Shown here: in pieces, positions 33,616 to 43,365 of the stretch
Layout of the letters: the number at the start of each line of letters is the position of its first letter
How positions within the stretch are numbered: position 1 is the first letter of the stretch
NCBI GenBank assembly: GCA_937988745.1
Contig: CALKAR010000174.1
Coordinates: 62,001-126,000 of the forward strand
Direction of reading: 5' to 3'
From: an uncultured Peptococcaceae bacterium
Lineage (GTDB): Bacteria > Bacillota > Limnochordia > Darwinibacteriales > Darwinibacteriaceae
Length of the DNA: 64,000 nucleotides
Notes under the pieces: model-generated
The model's input: only the letters and a program-made list of their open reading frames with translations
Told to the model about the DNA's origin: nothing
The model's database searches: none
Translations under genes and position numbers: made by a program

Positions 33616-34456
33616 CTCGCTCGCTCCTCCTTTTCATCCACGACCTAATATTCGTGAAAATCAATGTAAGACCAAACACCGCTGTGGCTACTACCACTAC
33701 GGTGGCGCCTGGCGGCGCTGCCAGATAGTAAGAAATGTAAAGACCTGCAGTGGCAGAGAATAGACCAACTCCGGCAGCCACAGCCATCAAGGGTATAATG
33801 CGTTTTGTCACGAGAGTTCCGGTAGCAGCTGGAGTGATCAAGAGCGCCACGACCAAGACAACTCCCACCGCCTGAATAGAAATGACAATCGCCGCAGCCA
33901 CCCCCACTAGGAGAAGGCTCTGAACTAAAGCTACCGGAAAACCTGCCGCTTCCGCTCCCACTGGATCAAATGAAACGAGCACGAACTTTGGAAAAAAGGC
34001 CCACATCAAGAGACCAAGCGCGAGAGCAGCTGCTGCAATAAGGTAGATTTCTTTGGTTTGAATCGCCATAACCGAACCGAGAAGCAAACTGTTTAGGTCA
34101 CCGGCAAACCCCGGCATTGCCGACAAGGCTATTATACCGACAGCAAAAACTCCTGTGAAAAGAATAGCCAAAGCTGTATCATTCTTTACTGGACTTACCC
34201 GGGTTAAAAAAACCACCCCTAAAGCAGTCACCAGCGCCAGAGCCATCGCACCAGCATACAAGTTGAGCCCCAACAGCAAGGCTATAGCACTGCCTGTAAA
34301 AGCGGTGTGGGCAATGGCGTCCCCCATAAAGGCCAAGCCTTTGAGAACCACAAAAGTCCCAACTACAGCTGCAATGACCGCAATCAATCCTGTACCAATA
34401 AAAGCTCTGATCATAAACGAAAATCTAAAAGGCTCCAGCAGTACCTCAAGGCTCAT
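33608..34456 (-). CDS. znuB: zinc/manganese ABC transporter permease
   Basis: Membrane permease of the TroC/ZnuB/MntB family, 282 residues and about eight helices. Typical stretches are FVVLKGLAFMGDAIAHTAF and FDPVGAEAAGFP near the middle. ATG at 34456 follows GGGGAGG and overlaps the end of the ATPase gene by 11 bases. It forms an uptake system with the genes at 34446 and 35207; zinc versus manganese is not certain. Confidence 0.93.
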   Translation of the reverse strand: MSLEVLLEPFRFSFMIRAFIGTGLIAVIAAVVGTFVVLKGLAFMGDAIAHTAFTGSAIALLLGLNLYAGAMALALVTALGVVFLTRVSPVKNDTALAILFTGVFAVGIIALSAMPGFAGDLNSLLLGSVMAIQTKEIYLIAAAALALGLLMWAFFPKFVLVSFDPVGAEAAGFPVALVQSLLLVGVAAAIVISIQAVGVVLVVALLITPAATGTLVTKRIIPLMAVAAGVGLFSATAGLYISYYLAAPPGATVVVVATAVFGLTLIFTNIRSWMKRRSERVE

Positions 34457-35207
34457 GGATGACCACCTCCCCGGTATCCAGCAGTGACGGAAAGTGCCGC
34501 GCAAATAAAGCGGTTAAAATCTCTGCTGTTAATACCTCGCGAGGGGTACCGTGGGCAACTACCGAGTTCTTCAACGCCAAAACCTGATCAAAGCACTCGG
34601 TCAAGCAGTCTAAATCATGTGTAGCCACGATAATAGTCCGCCCCTCTTTTTTTAGACTAATCAGTGTATCTGCTAGCTCGTGCTGGGCCCGCGCATCTAA
34701 ACCTGTATTGGGCTCGTCAAGCAGTATGAGATCGGCTTCTTGTGCCACCGCTCGTGCTAAGAACACCCGCTGACGCTGTCCGCCGCTTAAGGAGCCAATC
34801 TGAGTGTCTGCCAGATGACTGATTTCAAAACGGGCCATGGCATCCTCAGCTTTGTCCACATCGTCCTGCGAGAGCCGCCCCCAAAGGCCTTTCCTAAGCC
34901 AGCGTCCTTGTAGGACAACGTCTCGGACGGAAATAGGGAACTGCCAATCCACTTCTTCTGATTGAGAAAGATACGCGACCTGTCTTCGCCCCTGTTCGGG
35001 CTCATGGCCAAAGAGCAGCACACTGCCCTGCATACGTTTCACCAGACCGACTAAAGACTTCAAAAGAGTCGATTTGCCCCCACCATTTGGACCGATGATT
35101 GCCGCCAGAGAACCCTGAGAAACCTCCCAAGTAACATCATGAATAACCGGATCGCCATAATATCCCGCGGTGAGGTCTTTTACGCAAACTGCTGCTGAAT
35201 TTGTCAT
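34446..35207 (-). CDS. znuC: zinc/manganese ABC transporter ATP-binding protein
   Basis: ATPase subunit of 253 residues: Walker A GPNGGGKST, Q loop LSQSEEVDW, signature SLSGGQRQR, Walker B LILLDEPNTGLD. Drives metal uptake with the permease and binding protein. Starts on the last base of the binding-protein stop codon and overlaps the permease gene, so the three are tightly coupled. Confidence 0.94.
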   Translation of the reverse strand: MTNSAAVCVKDLTAGYYGDPVIHDVTWEVSQGSLAAIIGPNGGGKSTLLKSLVGLVKRMQGSVLLFGHEPEQGRRQVAYLSQSEEVDWQFPISVRDVVLQGRWLRKGLWGRLSQDDVDKAEDAMARFEISHLADTQIGSLSGGQRQRVFLARAVAQEADLILLDEPNTGLDARAQHELADTLISLKKEGRTIIVATHDLDCLTECFDQVLALKNSVVAHGTPREVLTAEILTALFARHFPSLLDTGEVVIHEP

Positions 35208-36097
35208 TACCGCAACGCCTCCAAGAGCACCTGCCCGTTGTAGCGCATCAAATCAATATAAGTCGGAATCGCATCTGTAAATGTAGCGCTGTAAAGCGTC
35301 CGCACTTCGGCTCCTATTTCAGCGGCCACGCTATTTACATACCGCGTACCGATGCTGAACTGCGGTTCAGAAAAGATAACTGGCGTTCCCATCTGAGCAA
35401 GTACCCGAATTAAGGCCGCCATTTCCTGTGCGGAAGGCTCTCGTTCAGGATTGCTTACCAAAAACTCCACAGCTGAAAAACCATAGCGTTCAGCAAAATA
35501 AGCAAAAGCATTATGATAAGTCACTAGAATACGGTTCTGCTCAGGAATTGCCGCCAGCTGTTCTTGAAGCCAGCCATCAAGTTCCCACAGCTTGGCGATG
35601 TATCGCTCAGCGCGTTCTCTATAATACCCAGCCCCATCAGGGTCCAACTCCGCTAGGCTTTGGTAGATCCGCTCCACATAATGTACAGCATTGGGAACAC
35701 TCAACCAAAAGTGGGGATCACCATGATCATGATGAACGCTGTGGCTCGGACCAGGTATTGCAGCAAGACCTTCTGATAGGTTCACGATCTCCAGATTAGG
35801 CCCGGCTGCGCTGGCAGTCAGGTCAGCCAGCCATTCTTCATAGCCTTCCCCATTAATATAAAGTACGTCTGCTCCAGCCAAAAACCTGGCTTCCTTCGCT
35901 GTAGGTTCCCAAGAATGGGGATCTGCCGCGGCGGGAACTAATGATACAACCTCTACGCGCTCCCCACCAACTTCCTTCACAAAATCAGCGATAATAACAA
36001 ACGAAGCAGCGGCCTGAAGGGTACCAGCCCACGCAAGGCCCGATGCTGCCCATAACAATAACAAGACCACACTGATGGTGGTAAGAGACCTACTCAT
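35207..36097 (-). CDS. znuA: metal ABC transporter substrate-binding protein
   Basis: Extracytoplasmic TroA/ZnuA-type receptor of 296 residues. Signal peptide at residues 1-25; no lipobox Cys is seen, so the protein is soluble or tail-anchored, which would suit a periplasm. Metal ligands: His in DPHSWEP near 60, HHDHGDPHFW near 125 (a short His-rich loop suggesting zinc), His in TYHNAF near 195 and Glu/Asp in SEPQFSIGT near 240. First gene of the run down to gdhA. No Zur box recognised upstream. Confidence 0.92.
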   Translation of the reverse strand: MSRSLTTISVVLLLLWAASGLAWAGTLQAAASFVIIADFVKEVGGERVEVVSLVPAAADPHSWEPTAKEARFLAGADVLYINGEGYEEWLADLTASAAGPNLEIVNLSEGLAAIPGPSHSVHHDHGDPHFWLSVPNAVHYVERIYQSLAELDPDGAGYYRERAERYIAKLWELDGWLQEQLAAIPEQNRILVTYHNAFAYFAERYGFSAVEFLVSNPEREPSAQEMAALIRVLAQMGTPVIFSEPQFSIGTRYVNSVAAEIGAEVRTLYSATFTDAIPTYIDLMRYNGQVLLEALR

Positions 36098-36146
36098 TTT
36101 GTCACCCCCTGCAATACTACTATATCACTGGGCTTTAACCTGGTAA

Positions 36147-36180
36147 ATAAAAAAAGGCCGCTCCGGGCAAACGCGGCCTT
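36147..36180 (-). terminator. Rho-independent terminator of malG
   Basis: AAGGCCGC (36154-36161) and GCGGCCTT (36173-36180) pair; a T-rich tail TTTTTTTATT follows on the minus strand. It lies 12 bases past the malG stop. Confidence 0.88.
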
Positions 36181-36191
36181 ATAGACTAGAA

Positions 36192-37049
36192 TCATCCCTT
36201 TACTGCACCAGCAGTTAAACCAGAGACAAGGTATTTCTGCAGGAACAAGAACAAGATAACAATCGGAAGCGCCCCCAATACAGAGGCAGCCGAGAATACT
36301 CCCCAGCGGCTGGCATATTGGTCCTGAATAAACATCTGCAGACCTACCGCCAACGTATATTTCTCGCTGGAAGTAATTAAGATACTGGCTAAGATGAACT
36401 CTGAATAGGTACCGATAAATTGCAACAAGAATATGACTGCCAGAATCGGCCGGGCCAAGGGCAAAATGATCATCCAAAACGCTTGGAATGGAGTAGCCCC
36501 ATCCATCATGGCAGACTCTTCTAAGCTGCTGGGGATCGTATCGAAATATCCCTTCATCAGCCATGCATTGACACCCATGGCTCCACCAAGATAAACCATG
36601 ATCAGACCTGCGTGAGTATTGATTCCCAATGCGGGAAACAGCTTACCAATATTGAGCACCAGAAGATAAATTGCTACCGCAGCGAGCATCTGTGGAAAAA
36701 CTTGAACCAACAGCGAGAAAAATAGCCCGGTCCGGCGACCCTTGAAGCGAAAACGCGAAAATGCGTACGCAGCCAGTGCTGTCATGGCCACAACTAAAGC
36801 AGATGTGATCACAGAGATCACTACCGAGTTGCGGATCCAAAGAGCGACAGGATGCTGCTGGCTGGTAAACAGCTCCCGATAATTATCCAAACTTGGTGAA
36901 GTCGGAATCAGCCTCTGTCCCACGAGAGTATTGGACGGGTTAAAGGATGCAGACAGCACCCACAAAAGTGGAAACAGTGCAAAGACCACAAAACACAGCA
37001 GCACCAAATGGCGCCAAAGCCCCGAAAGTAGAGTGTGCCGTCTATACAT
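36192..37049 (-). CDS. malG: maltose/maltodextrin ABC transporter permease MalG
   Basis: Inner permease of 285 residues, six helices. The EAA loop reads [23 protein letters not shown] in two halves around Gly (contact to the ATPase). Typical MalG N-terminus and PxxPxL region are present. The start overlaps malF by 8 bases. The ATPase (MalK/MsmX type) is not in the window and is presumably shared from another locus. Substrate assigned from similarity of the whole malEFG set. Confidence 0.9.
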   Translation of the reverse strand: MYRRHTLLSGLWRHLVLLCFVVFALFPLLWVLSASFNPSNTLVGQRLIPTSPSLDNYRELFTSQQHPVALWIRNSVVISVITSALVVAMTALAAYAFSRFRFKGRRTGLFFSLLVQVFPQMLAAVAIYLLVLNIGKLFPALGINTHAGLIMVYLGGAMGVNAWLMKGYFDTIPSSLEESAMMDGATPFQAFWMIILPLARPILAVIFLLQFIGTYSEFILASILITSSEKYTLAVGLQMFIQDQYASRWGVFSAASVLGALPIVILFLFLQKYLVSGLTAGAVKG

Positions 37050-38568
37050 TCTCTCTCACATCCTCTAATGCCCCGGTAAACCGGAAATTGATAAACGTGA
37101 TGGTGCCGGTAATCAAGAAGATGATTAACGTTACAGCAGAAGCTAAGCCGTAATCAACGCCGCGGCCGCTTTCAAAGGCCAAACGGTAGGTGTAAGAAAT
37201 TAGAATGTCTGTATGCCCTGCCGGTGTCTGTGCACCAGGAATGGGCGGCCTTCCTCTAGTGAGTAGATAAATCACCGAGAAGTTGTTGAAGTTGAACGAG
37301 AAGGACGATACCAAGAGCGGCGCGACGCTTACCATCAAAAGGGGCATAGTCACATAGCGGAACTGCTGCCACGTCGTGGCCCCATCAACCAGAGCCGCTT
37401 CGTACATTTCGTTATTTATGCTCTGAAGCGCTCCCAAACAGACAATCATCATATACGGGAAGCCCAGCCAAAGGTTGAGAATAACCAAGGCTACCTTGGC
37501 ATAGAACGGGTCCTGCAGCCATGGAACTCGTACATCAAACAGCAGCTGCAAAGCACGGTTGATTACACCAAACTCGGTATGGTACAACCCCTGCCAGATC
37601 AGCGCAGAAATAAATGCAGGTACCGCATAAGGCAGAATCAGAAGCGATCTATAAAGCCTGCGGAATCGCAGATATGGATCGTTTAAGAGTAAGGCCAAGA
37701 ATAGCCCAACAGCAAACGTAGTGCCCACACTCAACAAAGCCCAAGTAATGGTCCACAAAAATACCCGCAGGAAAGGACCTGTGATCTGAGGATTGCCAAA
37801 TAACCGCTGGAAATTGCGCAGTCCGACGACTATGCGGAATCCCGGTGTAAGCCGAGTTCCATCAGGAGCCTGAAACGCCCCGTTCACCGGCCTATAAACA
37901 ACTCCAGATATCAAATCAACCAGCTCGTCTTTTTCTGAATCATATGAGTACTGCTTAGTGTAAAGGGCAAACGCGCTTGCACTGCGCATACGCAGTTGGT
38001 ACTCTTCGCCATATTCAAAAGTTAACGACGAAAGCTCAGTACTCAGCCGTATAACGTCACGTCTCTCCAGCTCGCGATAGCCTGCAGGAATTACGTCGGC
38101 CTCATCTTGGCCGGTTACGTCCTTCAAAACTCCTGCGCGGCCGAGCAGCAGCCTCCCATCCGGTGCTGTAAACAAGAAAATGCGATCTGATTGAGCATTC
38201 TCGAAAACACGAAAGGCATAGTTACCTGCATCCGGGTCTAGTACGTAGCGATTCTCAAACTGATTGACAACCTGTTCTTTAGTGAGAATATTGCCTGTAC
38301 CGTAGTTTGTCAGGGCAACATAGACAGTGTAGACAATGGGGTAAATCACAAGCAAAGTCATAAATACAGCAGCTGGCGCCAAATAGCGGTATGGGTAACC
38401 TCCAGGCAGAATAAACAGTGCATTAAGCGCCAAAGCACCTAATAAAAGCAGAGCCAATAGGCCATAGCTCTGCGCACCCCATAGATAAATAGCGCACCAA
38501 ATAACCGCCACATTCATGATTCCTAAACCGAGCCCATAAAACAAGCGCTTAACTGACAGACCCCGCAT
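37042..38568 (-). CDS. malF: maltose/maltodextrin ABC transporter permease MalF
   Basis: Permease of 508 residues, as long as E. coli MalF (514) and longer than most Gram-positive homologues (about 430-450). The extra length is a large extracytoplasmic insert at about residues 100-245, in the place of the P2 loop that contacts the binding protein. The EAA loop is [25 protein letters not shown] at 38568 is 9 bases after GGAAGTG; TTG at 38574 is too close. A hairpin lies between malE and this gene. Confidence 0.9.
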   Translation of the reverse strand: MRGLSVKRLFYGLGLGIMNVAVIWCAIYLWGAQSYGLLALLLLGALALNALFILPGGYPYRYLAPAAVFMTLLVIYPIVYTVYVALTNYGTGNILTKEQVVNQFENRYVLDPDAGNYAFRVFENAQSDRIFLFTAPDGRLLLGRAGVLKDVTGQDEADVIPAGYRELERRDVIRLSTELSSLTFEYGEEYQLRMRSASAFALYTKQYSYDSEKDELVDLISGVVYRPVNGAFQAPDGTRLTPGFRIVVGLRNFQRLFGNPQITGPFLRVFLWTITWALLSVGTTFAVGLFLALLLNDPYLRFRRLYRSLLILPYAVPAFISALIWQGLYHTEFGVINRALQLLFDVRVPWLQDPFYAKVALVILNLWLGFPYMMIVCLGALQSINNEMYEAALVDGATTWQQFRYVTMPLLMVSVAPLLVSSFSFNFNNFSVIYLLTRGRPPIPGAQTPAGHTDILISYTYRLAFESGRGVDYGLASAVTLIIFLITGTITFINFRFTGALEDVRENV

Positions 38569-38597
38569 TGGCAATCACTTCCATTCCATGCTTTAGA

Positions 38598-38629
38598 AGC
38601 TGCCATAGGCCACATAGCCTATGGCAGCT
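38598..38629 (-). promoter_or_regulatory. malE-malF intercistronic hairpin
   Basis: AGCTGCCATAGGC and GCCTATGGCAGCT form a perfect 13-bp stem with a six-base loop between the malE stop and malF start. No T run follows, so full termination is unlikely. It probably protects malE mRNA 3' ends or reduces read-through, raising binding protein over permease. Confidence 0.65.
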
Positions 38630-38644
38630 GAACTTAGTTCCAGT

Positions 38645-39838
38645 CTACATGCTTTCCTTAATTGTTGCAACAATTTGCTCTACTGCGTCTTTAATGGCTG
38701 CTTCTGGAGTGGACTGCCCATTGATTACGAGCTCAAGAGCATCACTCCAAGCTGTCCAGACCGCATTCATTGCAGGAATCGCAGGCATAGGTACTCCATA
38801 CTCTGCTGCTTCCATTACACCGCGCATATCTGGATCTTGATTGATGATCTCAGCGGCTGGCAGGAACGCGGTTGGGCGAGGATCCTGCTCATAAATGGCC
38901 AGCATGGTGTCTTTAGTAGCAATAAACTCATTTAAGAAAATACTAGCAAGAACTTCGTTCTCGGTGAAAGCACTCAGCATGAAGCCCTGCGCGCCCACAA
39001 ATGGTCTGCCGTACTGTCCTTCGATGGATGGTACTCTGGTGAAACCATAATTAACGCCAGCTGAACGCACATCACCAAAAGCCCAAGGCCCAGTGATCAT
39101 GAATGCAGCGTCGCCATTCTGGAACAAACTCATCATGGTATCGTAAGCAGTGGCTCGAGCCATGATACCTTCGTCAAGGAGTCTTTCAAAGAGTTTGAAG
39201 CCTTTGACAGCGCCTTCATTAGCTAGTCCTACATCAAGGGGATTAAGGACACCATTCTCATCCTCGGCGAAAACGTAGCCACCCAAGGCGCTGAAGAAGG
39301 GATAAGTATGATAGGGGTCAGGTTGAGGCATAACCAAGGCATATTTGCCTTCTTCTTTGAGCTTCTCACCAATAGCGATCAGCTCTTCAAAGCTGTCAGG
39401 AGGGGTATCGCCGACTAAATCCTTGTTGTAGAATAAGCCAATCGCTTCAATTGCGTAAGGGATAGCATAGCGTTTGCCTTCCCAAGTGAATGCGTCCAAT
39501 GCCGATTCGAGGAAGAGCGATTCATCAGCAATGTCGATTTCCATCAACAAGCCGTCTGTAACCAGCTGTCCGAGCCAGTCATGAGCACCAATAATAATAT
39601 CAGGCCCTTCGCCCGTAGGAGCTACAACGCCTAAATTATCGCGAATGTCACCAAAGGGCATTTCCTGTACTCGAACAGGAATACCGTACTCTTCTTCAAA
39701 CTGCGCTCCTACTTCCTGCATTACAGGGAAACGTTCTGAGTCAATCCAAATCAAGAGTTCTCCTGGAACAGAAGCAAGAGCCGATGCAGCAGCCAACAGC
39801 ACAGCCAACACAACGACTAATCCTGACAGACGTTTCAT
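38645..39838 (-). CDS. malE: maltose/maltodextrin-binding protein
   Basis: Extracytoplasmic sugar receptor of 397 residues. Signal peptide at 1-25 (MKRLSGLVVVLAVLLAAASA) without a lipobox Cys, which suggests a soluble periplasmic protein rather than a lipoprotein. The mature part begins PGELLIWIDSER and has ITGPWAFGDVR and GVPMPAIPAMNAVW, typical of MalE. ATG at 39838 follows GGAGGTG at the upper end of usual spacing. First gene of malEFG; a LacI-type operator lies about 85 bases upstream. Confidence 0.93.
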   Translation of the reverse strand: MKRLSGLVVVLAVLLAAASALASVPGELLIWIDSERFPVMQEVGAQFEEEYGIPVRVQEMPFGDIRDNLGVVAPTGEGPDIIIGAHDWLGQLVTDGLLMEIDIADESLFLESALDAFTWEGKRYAIPYAIEAIGLFYNKDLVGDTPPDSFEELIAIGEKLKEEGKYALVMPQPDPYHTYPFFSALGGYVFAEDENGVLNPLDVGLANEGAVKGFKLFERLLDEGIMARATAYDTMMSLFQNGDAAFMITGPWAFGDVRSAGVNYGFTRVPSIEGQYGRPFVGAQGFMLSAFTENEVLASIFLNEFIATKDTMLAIYEQDPRPTAFLPAAEIINQDPDMRGVMEAAEYGVPMPAIPAMNAVWTAWSDALELVINGQSTPEAAIKDAVEQIVATIKESM

Positions 39839-39921
39839 TAAATCAGACACCTCCAAGTATTTGTTGTATTTTTTTACATACAAGACCCTTTTGTTTCTGA
39901 CTATCCCTCCTACCCTCAATT

Positions 39922-39931
39922 CAAACGTTTG
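39922..39931. promoter_or_regulatory. LacI-family operator-like palindrome upstream of malE
   Basis: CAAACGTTTG is a perfect 10-bp palindrome with the central CG typical of LacI/GalR and MalR operators (GCAAACGTTTGC core). It lies about 85 bases before malE. No regulator gene of this family is in the window. Confidence 0.5.
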
Positions 39932-40020
39932 CACACAAACAAAAAATTAAAGTTTCAAACAACTATTTCTGCAAATCTGCGCTGTTTCCTCCTAAGAACT
40001 GGTACTTCGCCCTATTTTTT

Positions 40021-40398
40021 TTACGAAGATGACATTCTCCCGATGGAAAAATGCAGTCCTACAAAAGCAAACACGGCCAAAGCTGCAAAACTGCCCAGCC
40101 GCCCCCCTATACCCACTAGGCAGCTGCGTCCTAGATAGGCAATACCTGCGCAGAGGCAGCTGACCAGAACCATCTGCATCGGAGTATGGATCACTTCTTC
40201 TGACGACATAACAGCATAGGAAACACAAGTGCAGACAGCTGCTAGAAAAGCTCCGTCCTCAAATGCACGAGGAAGCACTAGTCCTGAAAGGAGTGCGATG
40301 ATGGCAGACACCTGCACGCTGGTCAAGTGCAGATACTTTCGGCCCGCAAATCCAGCGAGACCAGCCACGACAGCACTTGCCATGCTTAAGGTCAACAT
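40021..40398 (-). CDS. membrane protein of unknown function, second of a related pair
   Basis: 125 residues with about four hydrophobic helices, starting MLTLSMASAVVAGLAGFAG and containing VGIGGRLGSFAALAV near the C-terminus. The family is unknown to me. ATG at 40398 overlaps the stop of the upstream partner (TAATG), so they are coupled. The two proteins share a VMSS/GMSS and GGRLG arrangement, which suggests duplication. No terminator is obvious before malE. Confidence 0.65.
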   Translation of the reverse strand: MLTLSMASAVVAGLAGFAGRKYLHLTSVQVSAIIALLSGLVLPRAFEDGAFLAAVCTCVSYAVMSSEEVIHTPMQMVLVSCLCAGIAYLGRSCLVGIGGRLGSFAALAVFAFVGLHFSIGRMSSS

Positions 40399-40967
40399 TA
40401 GCTCCACCCCCCGCCCGCGAACAGCAGCGTCACAAGGACAGACACTGCTGCCATAGTGCCTAAACGGCCTCCAACGCCATCGAATACCCCATCCACAAAG
40501 CGGTATAAGAACCCGGTCAAGAGACCAGCGGTCCCTACCATTATGAAACTGGGCAGTACGGTAGCGGAACTCATCCCGACAAATACTCCAGCATAGGCCG
40601 GCAGGTCGAGATCTTTTTGGGAAAGAAGCTGCGCAGCGGCTAGACCAACCAAACCAGAGGCGGCTACAGCGCCAAGGGAAGTGTAGTTTCCTAATATGTA
40701 AGTTGCAAGAGCGCCAGCACCGGCAGAAACAGCTGACCAAAATAGCATAGCAGAGCTGCAGCGTTCTCCCCGGTGCCCACGCGCAGAATGATGAATTATT
40801 CCGATCAAAACCAGCAGCCCTAAAAGCCCAAGCCCCACCGCCTGCCCCACATTAAGGGGCTGGCGGAAGAGCTGGGCTGAAAAGACCGCTGCTGGAATCA
40901 GCATTATGAGCCAACGCCAATCCAACGGCTTTACCCACTTTCTAAGGAAGATAATTAAGGAGGACAA
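40398..40967 (-). CDS. membrane protein of unknown function, first of a related pair
   Basis: 189 residues with about six helices. A basic N-terminus ([13 protein letters not shown]) is followed by two helices, a short charged loop (ARGHRGERC) and four more helices, ending DGVGGRLGTMAAVSVLV and a Gly-rich tail. Starts 26 bases inside the manA gene and is coupled to it. Not recognised. Possible roles are transport or envelope sensing; nothing in the sequence decides. Confidence 0.65.
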   Translation of the reverse strand: MSSLIIFLRKWVKPLDWRWLIMLIPAAVFSAQLFRQPLNVGQAVGLGLLGLLVLIGIIHHSARGHRGERCSSAMLFWSAVSAGAGALATYILGNYTSLGAVAASGLVGLAAAQLLSQKDLDLPAYAGVFVGMSSATVLPSFIMVGTAGLLTGFLYRFVDGVFDGVGGRLGTMAAVSVLVTLLFAGGGWS

Positions 40968-41880
40968 CTCCTGAACTAGAAACAGAGTAGAGCTTCAGAC
41001 TTGCAGGAATCAAGCATGCCTGCCCCTTACGCAGTTCTAGTTCGCCGCCATCCCACTTAACCACAGCAGGTGCCGTAACGGGAGTGAGCAGATGGAAGCG
41101 GCCGTCGTGCTCAAACGATTCTTCTTCAGGGCCTTCAAGCACTTCCATCTGAAAGTATTGAGCACAGCGCTCATATTGGTAATCAAAGGAGCGAGCTTCG
41201 GGAGAAAAATCGGTAACATCGAGTGCTTTATCGATGTGCAGTTCCCTACCCTTCCCTGTTTCATCGACCCTATCCCAGTCATAGACACGGTATGTTGTAT
41301 CCGAGTTCTGCTGAATCTCTGCCACGACTACGCCCTTGCCTAGAGCATGAATAAGCCCGGCTGAAATAGGAAAGATATCACCAGGTTTGACCTCCACCTG
41401 ATTTAGACAGTCGAGCACAGCTTGACCGCCTGCTTGGAGAGCTTGGGCAAACTGGTCGCGGGTAACTCCCTCTTTGACACCCCAGATAATCCTTCCACCA
41501 GGTTCACTGTGCACTATATACCACATCTCAGTCTTACCTAGTTCATCGCCTTCATGAGCAGCGGCATAAGCGTCATCAGGATGAACTTGAACGGAGAGAT
41601 CATCAGCTGCATCGATAAATTTGAGGAGCAGAGGAAACTTCTTCCCTACCACGCCAAGTTCACTGCCGTACATCTCTACCAGTTCCTGTAGGGTACGCCC
41701 TTTCAGCTCGCCCTGGTCGACAACGCTCATTCCGTTAGGATGGGCTGCTACATCCCAGCTTTCGCCGATCTGGCCTTCAGGCAGATCACGATCAAACAGC
41801 TGAGCCAATTTACGCCCACCCCAGATTTTTTCCTTATAAATTGGTGCAAAGGTGAGAGGGTACAGCGTCGGTTTACTCAT
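40942..41880 (-). CDS. manA: mannose-6-phosphate isomerase, class I
   Basis: Zinc enzyme interconverting mannose 6-phosphate and fructose 6-phosphate, 312 residues, the short Gram-positive type. N-terminus [19 protein letters not shown]; metal ligands in [11 protein letters not shown] and GKTEMWYIV; later His in GLIHALGKG. The start overlaps the pgi stop by 4 bases (ATGA), so pgi-manA is an operon. Confidence 0.94.
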   Translation of the reverse strand: MSKPTLYPLTFAPIYKEKIWGGRKLAQLFDRDLPEGQIGESWDVAAHPNGMSVVDQGELKGRTLQELVEMYGSELGVVGKKFPLLLKFIDAADDLSVQVHPDDAYAAAHEGDELGKTEMWYIVHSEPGGRIIWGVKEGVTRDQFAQALQAGGQAVLDCLNQVEVKPGDIFPISAGLIHALGKGVVVAEIQQNSDTTYRVYDWDRVDETGKGRELHIDKALDVTDFSPEARSFDYQYERCAQYFQMEVLEGPEEESFEHDGRFHLLTPVTAPAVVKWDGGELELRKGQACLIPASLKLYSVSSSGVVLLNYLP

Positions 41881-43241
41881 CTGTCGCTTTCCCTCCCCAG
41901 CCTCCGCAAGAGCTCTGCCTGCATCTCCTCAAAACCAGGTTTGCCCAGCAGGGCGAACATGTTTTTCTTATAAGCTTCTACGCCAGGCTGGTCGAAGGGA
42001 TTGACTCCAGAAAGATATCCGCTCACGCCGCATGCTTTTTCAAAGAAGTAAAGCAGCGCACCGAAGTAATACGGGGTAAGTTCTGGTACCCGCACTACCA
42101 TATTGGGTACGCCCCCATCATTATGAGCCAAGAGGGTTCCTTGAAACGCCTGATAATTCACCTCATTTAGTCCAGAACCGGCCAAGTAATTCAGGCCATC
42201 CAGATTTTCCTCATCAGATTGGATCATGACGTCAAAGGGCGAACGGTCAACCCAAATAACTGTTTCAAACAAGTTACGCATTCCATCTTGGATGAACTGC
42301 CCCATCGAGTGAAGGTCAGTGCTGAAGTTAACGCTAGCAGGGAAAATACCCTTCTGGTCCTTACCTTCACTCTCACCGAAGAGCTGCTTCCACCATTCCG
42401 CAAAATACTGAAGCGCAGGTTCATAATTGACCAAGATCTCGATTGCCTTACCCTTGCGGTGGAGAGCATTGCGCAGGGCCGCATAGCGGTACGCATCATT
42501 CACTGCCAGATCTGGAGTGGAATACCAGTCGCGCGCTGCTGCTGCACCCTTCATCAGCTCGTCGATATCAATGCCAGCCACAGCTATGGGCAGAAGTCCG
42601 ACTGCAGTCAAAACCGAGTAACGGCCGCCCACGTCATCGGGAATGACAAACCGCTCATAGCCTTCTTCCTGTGCCAAAGTCAAGAGAGCACCCTTCGCTT
42701 TATCGGTCGTAGCATAAATCCTCTTCCGCGCACCTTCTCTGCCATAGCGTTTTTCGAGCAGTTCGCGGAATACACGAAAGGCGATCGCCGGCTCAGTAGT
42801 GGTGCCCGACTTAGAGATCACATTCACTGAGAAATCACGGTCACCAATTAGTTCCAGCAGATCATGGAGATATCTGCCGCTGATGTTGGTTCCAGCATAG
42901 AGGATCTGAGGGGTCTTGCGCTTGTCGTGGTCCAGTAGATTATAAAAAGAATGGCCCAGAGCCTCGATGGCCGCCCGCGCACCTAGGTATGAACCACCGA
43001 TACCGATCACAACAAACACTTCGGAGTCTTCCTGAATCCTAGACGCTGCTTCTTTAATGCGCTTAAATTCTTCGCGATCGTAGTTTACAGGCAGATCGAT
43101 CCAACCTAGAAAATCACTGCCTGCCCCAGTACCATGGTGCAGCCGCTCGTGTGCCAGTCTAATCTCAGGCGCCAAGTTAGCAAGTTCTTGTTCGTTTACA
43201 AAATCTTGAACATAAGTATGGTCCAGTACAAGTCTATCCAC
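41877..43241 (-). CDS. pgi: glucose-6-phosphate isomerase
   Basis: Glycolytic isomerase of 454 residues, the compact bacterial type. [19 protein letters not shown] and [17 protein letters not shown] bind the phosphate; [15 protein letters not shown] holds the catalytic Glu region, and a C-terminal Lys lies in [14 protein letters not shown]. Start is GTG at 43241 after AAAGGAG. It receives glucose 6-phosphate that pgmB could supply. Confidence 0.95.
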   Translation of the reverse strand: MDRLVLDHTYVQDFVNEQELANLAPEIRLAHERLHHGTGAGSDFLGWIDLPVNYDREEFKRIKEAASRIQEDSEVFVVIGIGGSYLGARAAIEALGHSFYNLLDHDKRKTPQILYAGTNISGRYLHDLLELIGDRDFSVNVISKSGTTTEPAIAFRVFRELLEKRYGREGARKRIYATTDKAKGALLTLAQEEGYERFVIPDDVGGRYSVLTAVGLLPIAVAGIDIDELMKGAAAARDWYSTPDLAVNDAYRYAALRNALHRKGKAIEILVNYEPALQYFAEWWKQLFGESEGKDQKGIFPASVNFSTDLHSMGQFIQDGMRNLFETVIWVDRSPFDVMIQSDEENLDGLNYLAGSGLNEVNYQAFQGTLLAHNDGGVPNMVVRVPELTPYYFGALLYFFEKACGVSGYLSGVNPFDQPGVEAYKKNMFALLGKPGFEEMQAELLRRLGRESDR

Positions 43242-43338
43242 TATCTTAACTCCTTTCTGTCTAACCTCGCATTTAGGCTACGCCATAGATTACGACAATG
43301 TTTCTGGATTTACCTTCCCCCACTGCCAACCATTAGGT

Positions 43339-43344
43339 TATAAT
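43339..43344 (+). promoter_or_regulatory. -10 box of mtnN
   Basis: TATAAT lies 21 bases before the mtnN start in the space divergent from pgi. The -35 is not clear. Confidence 0.35.
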
Positions 43345-43365
43345 AAAGGCGAATGAGGTGATTAT

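Noticed and set aside
40399..40740. Upstream extension of the second membrane protein
   Set aside because: Out-of-frame reading of its partner gene; Cys/Arg/Trp-rich and unlike a membrane protein. The TAATG overlap gives a proper start at 40398.
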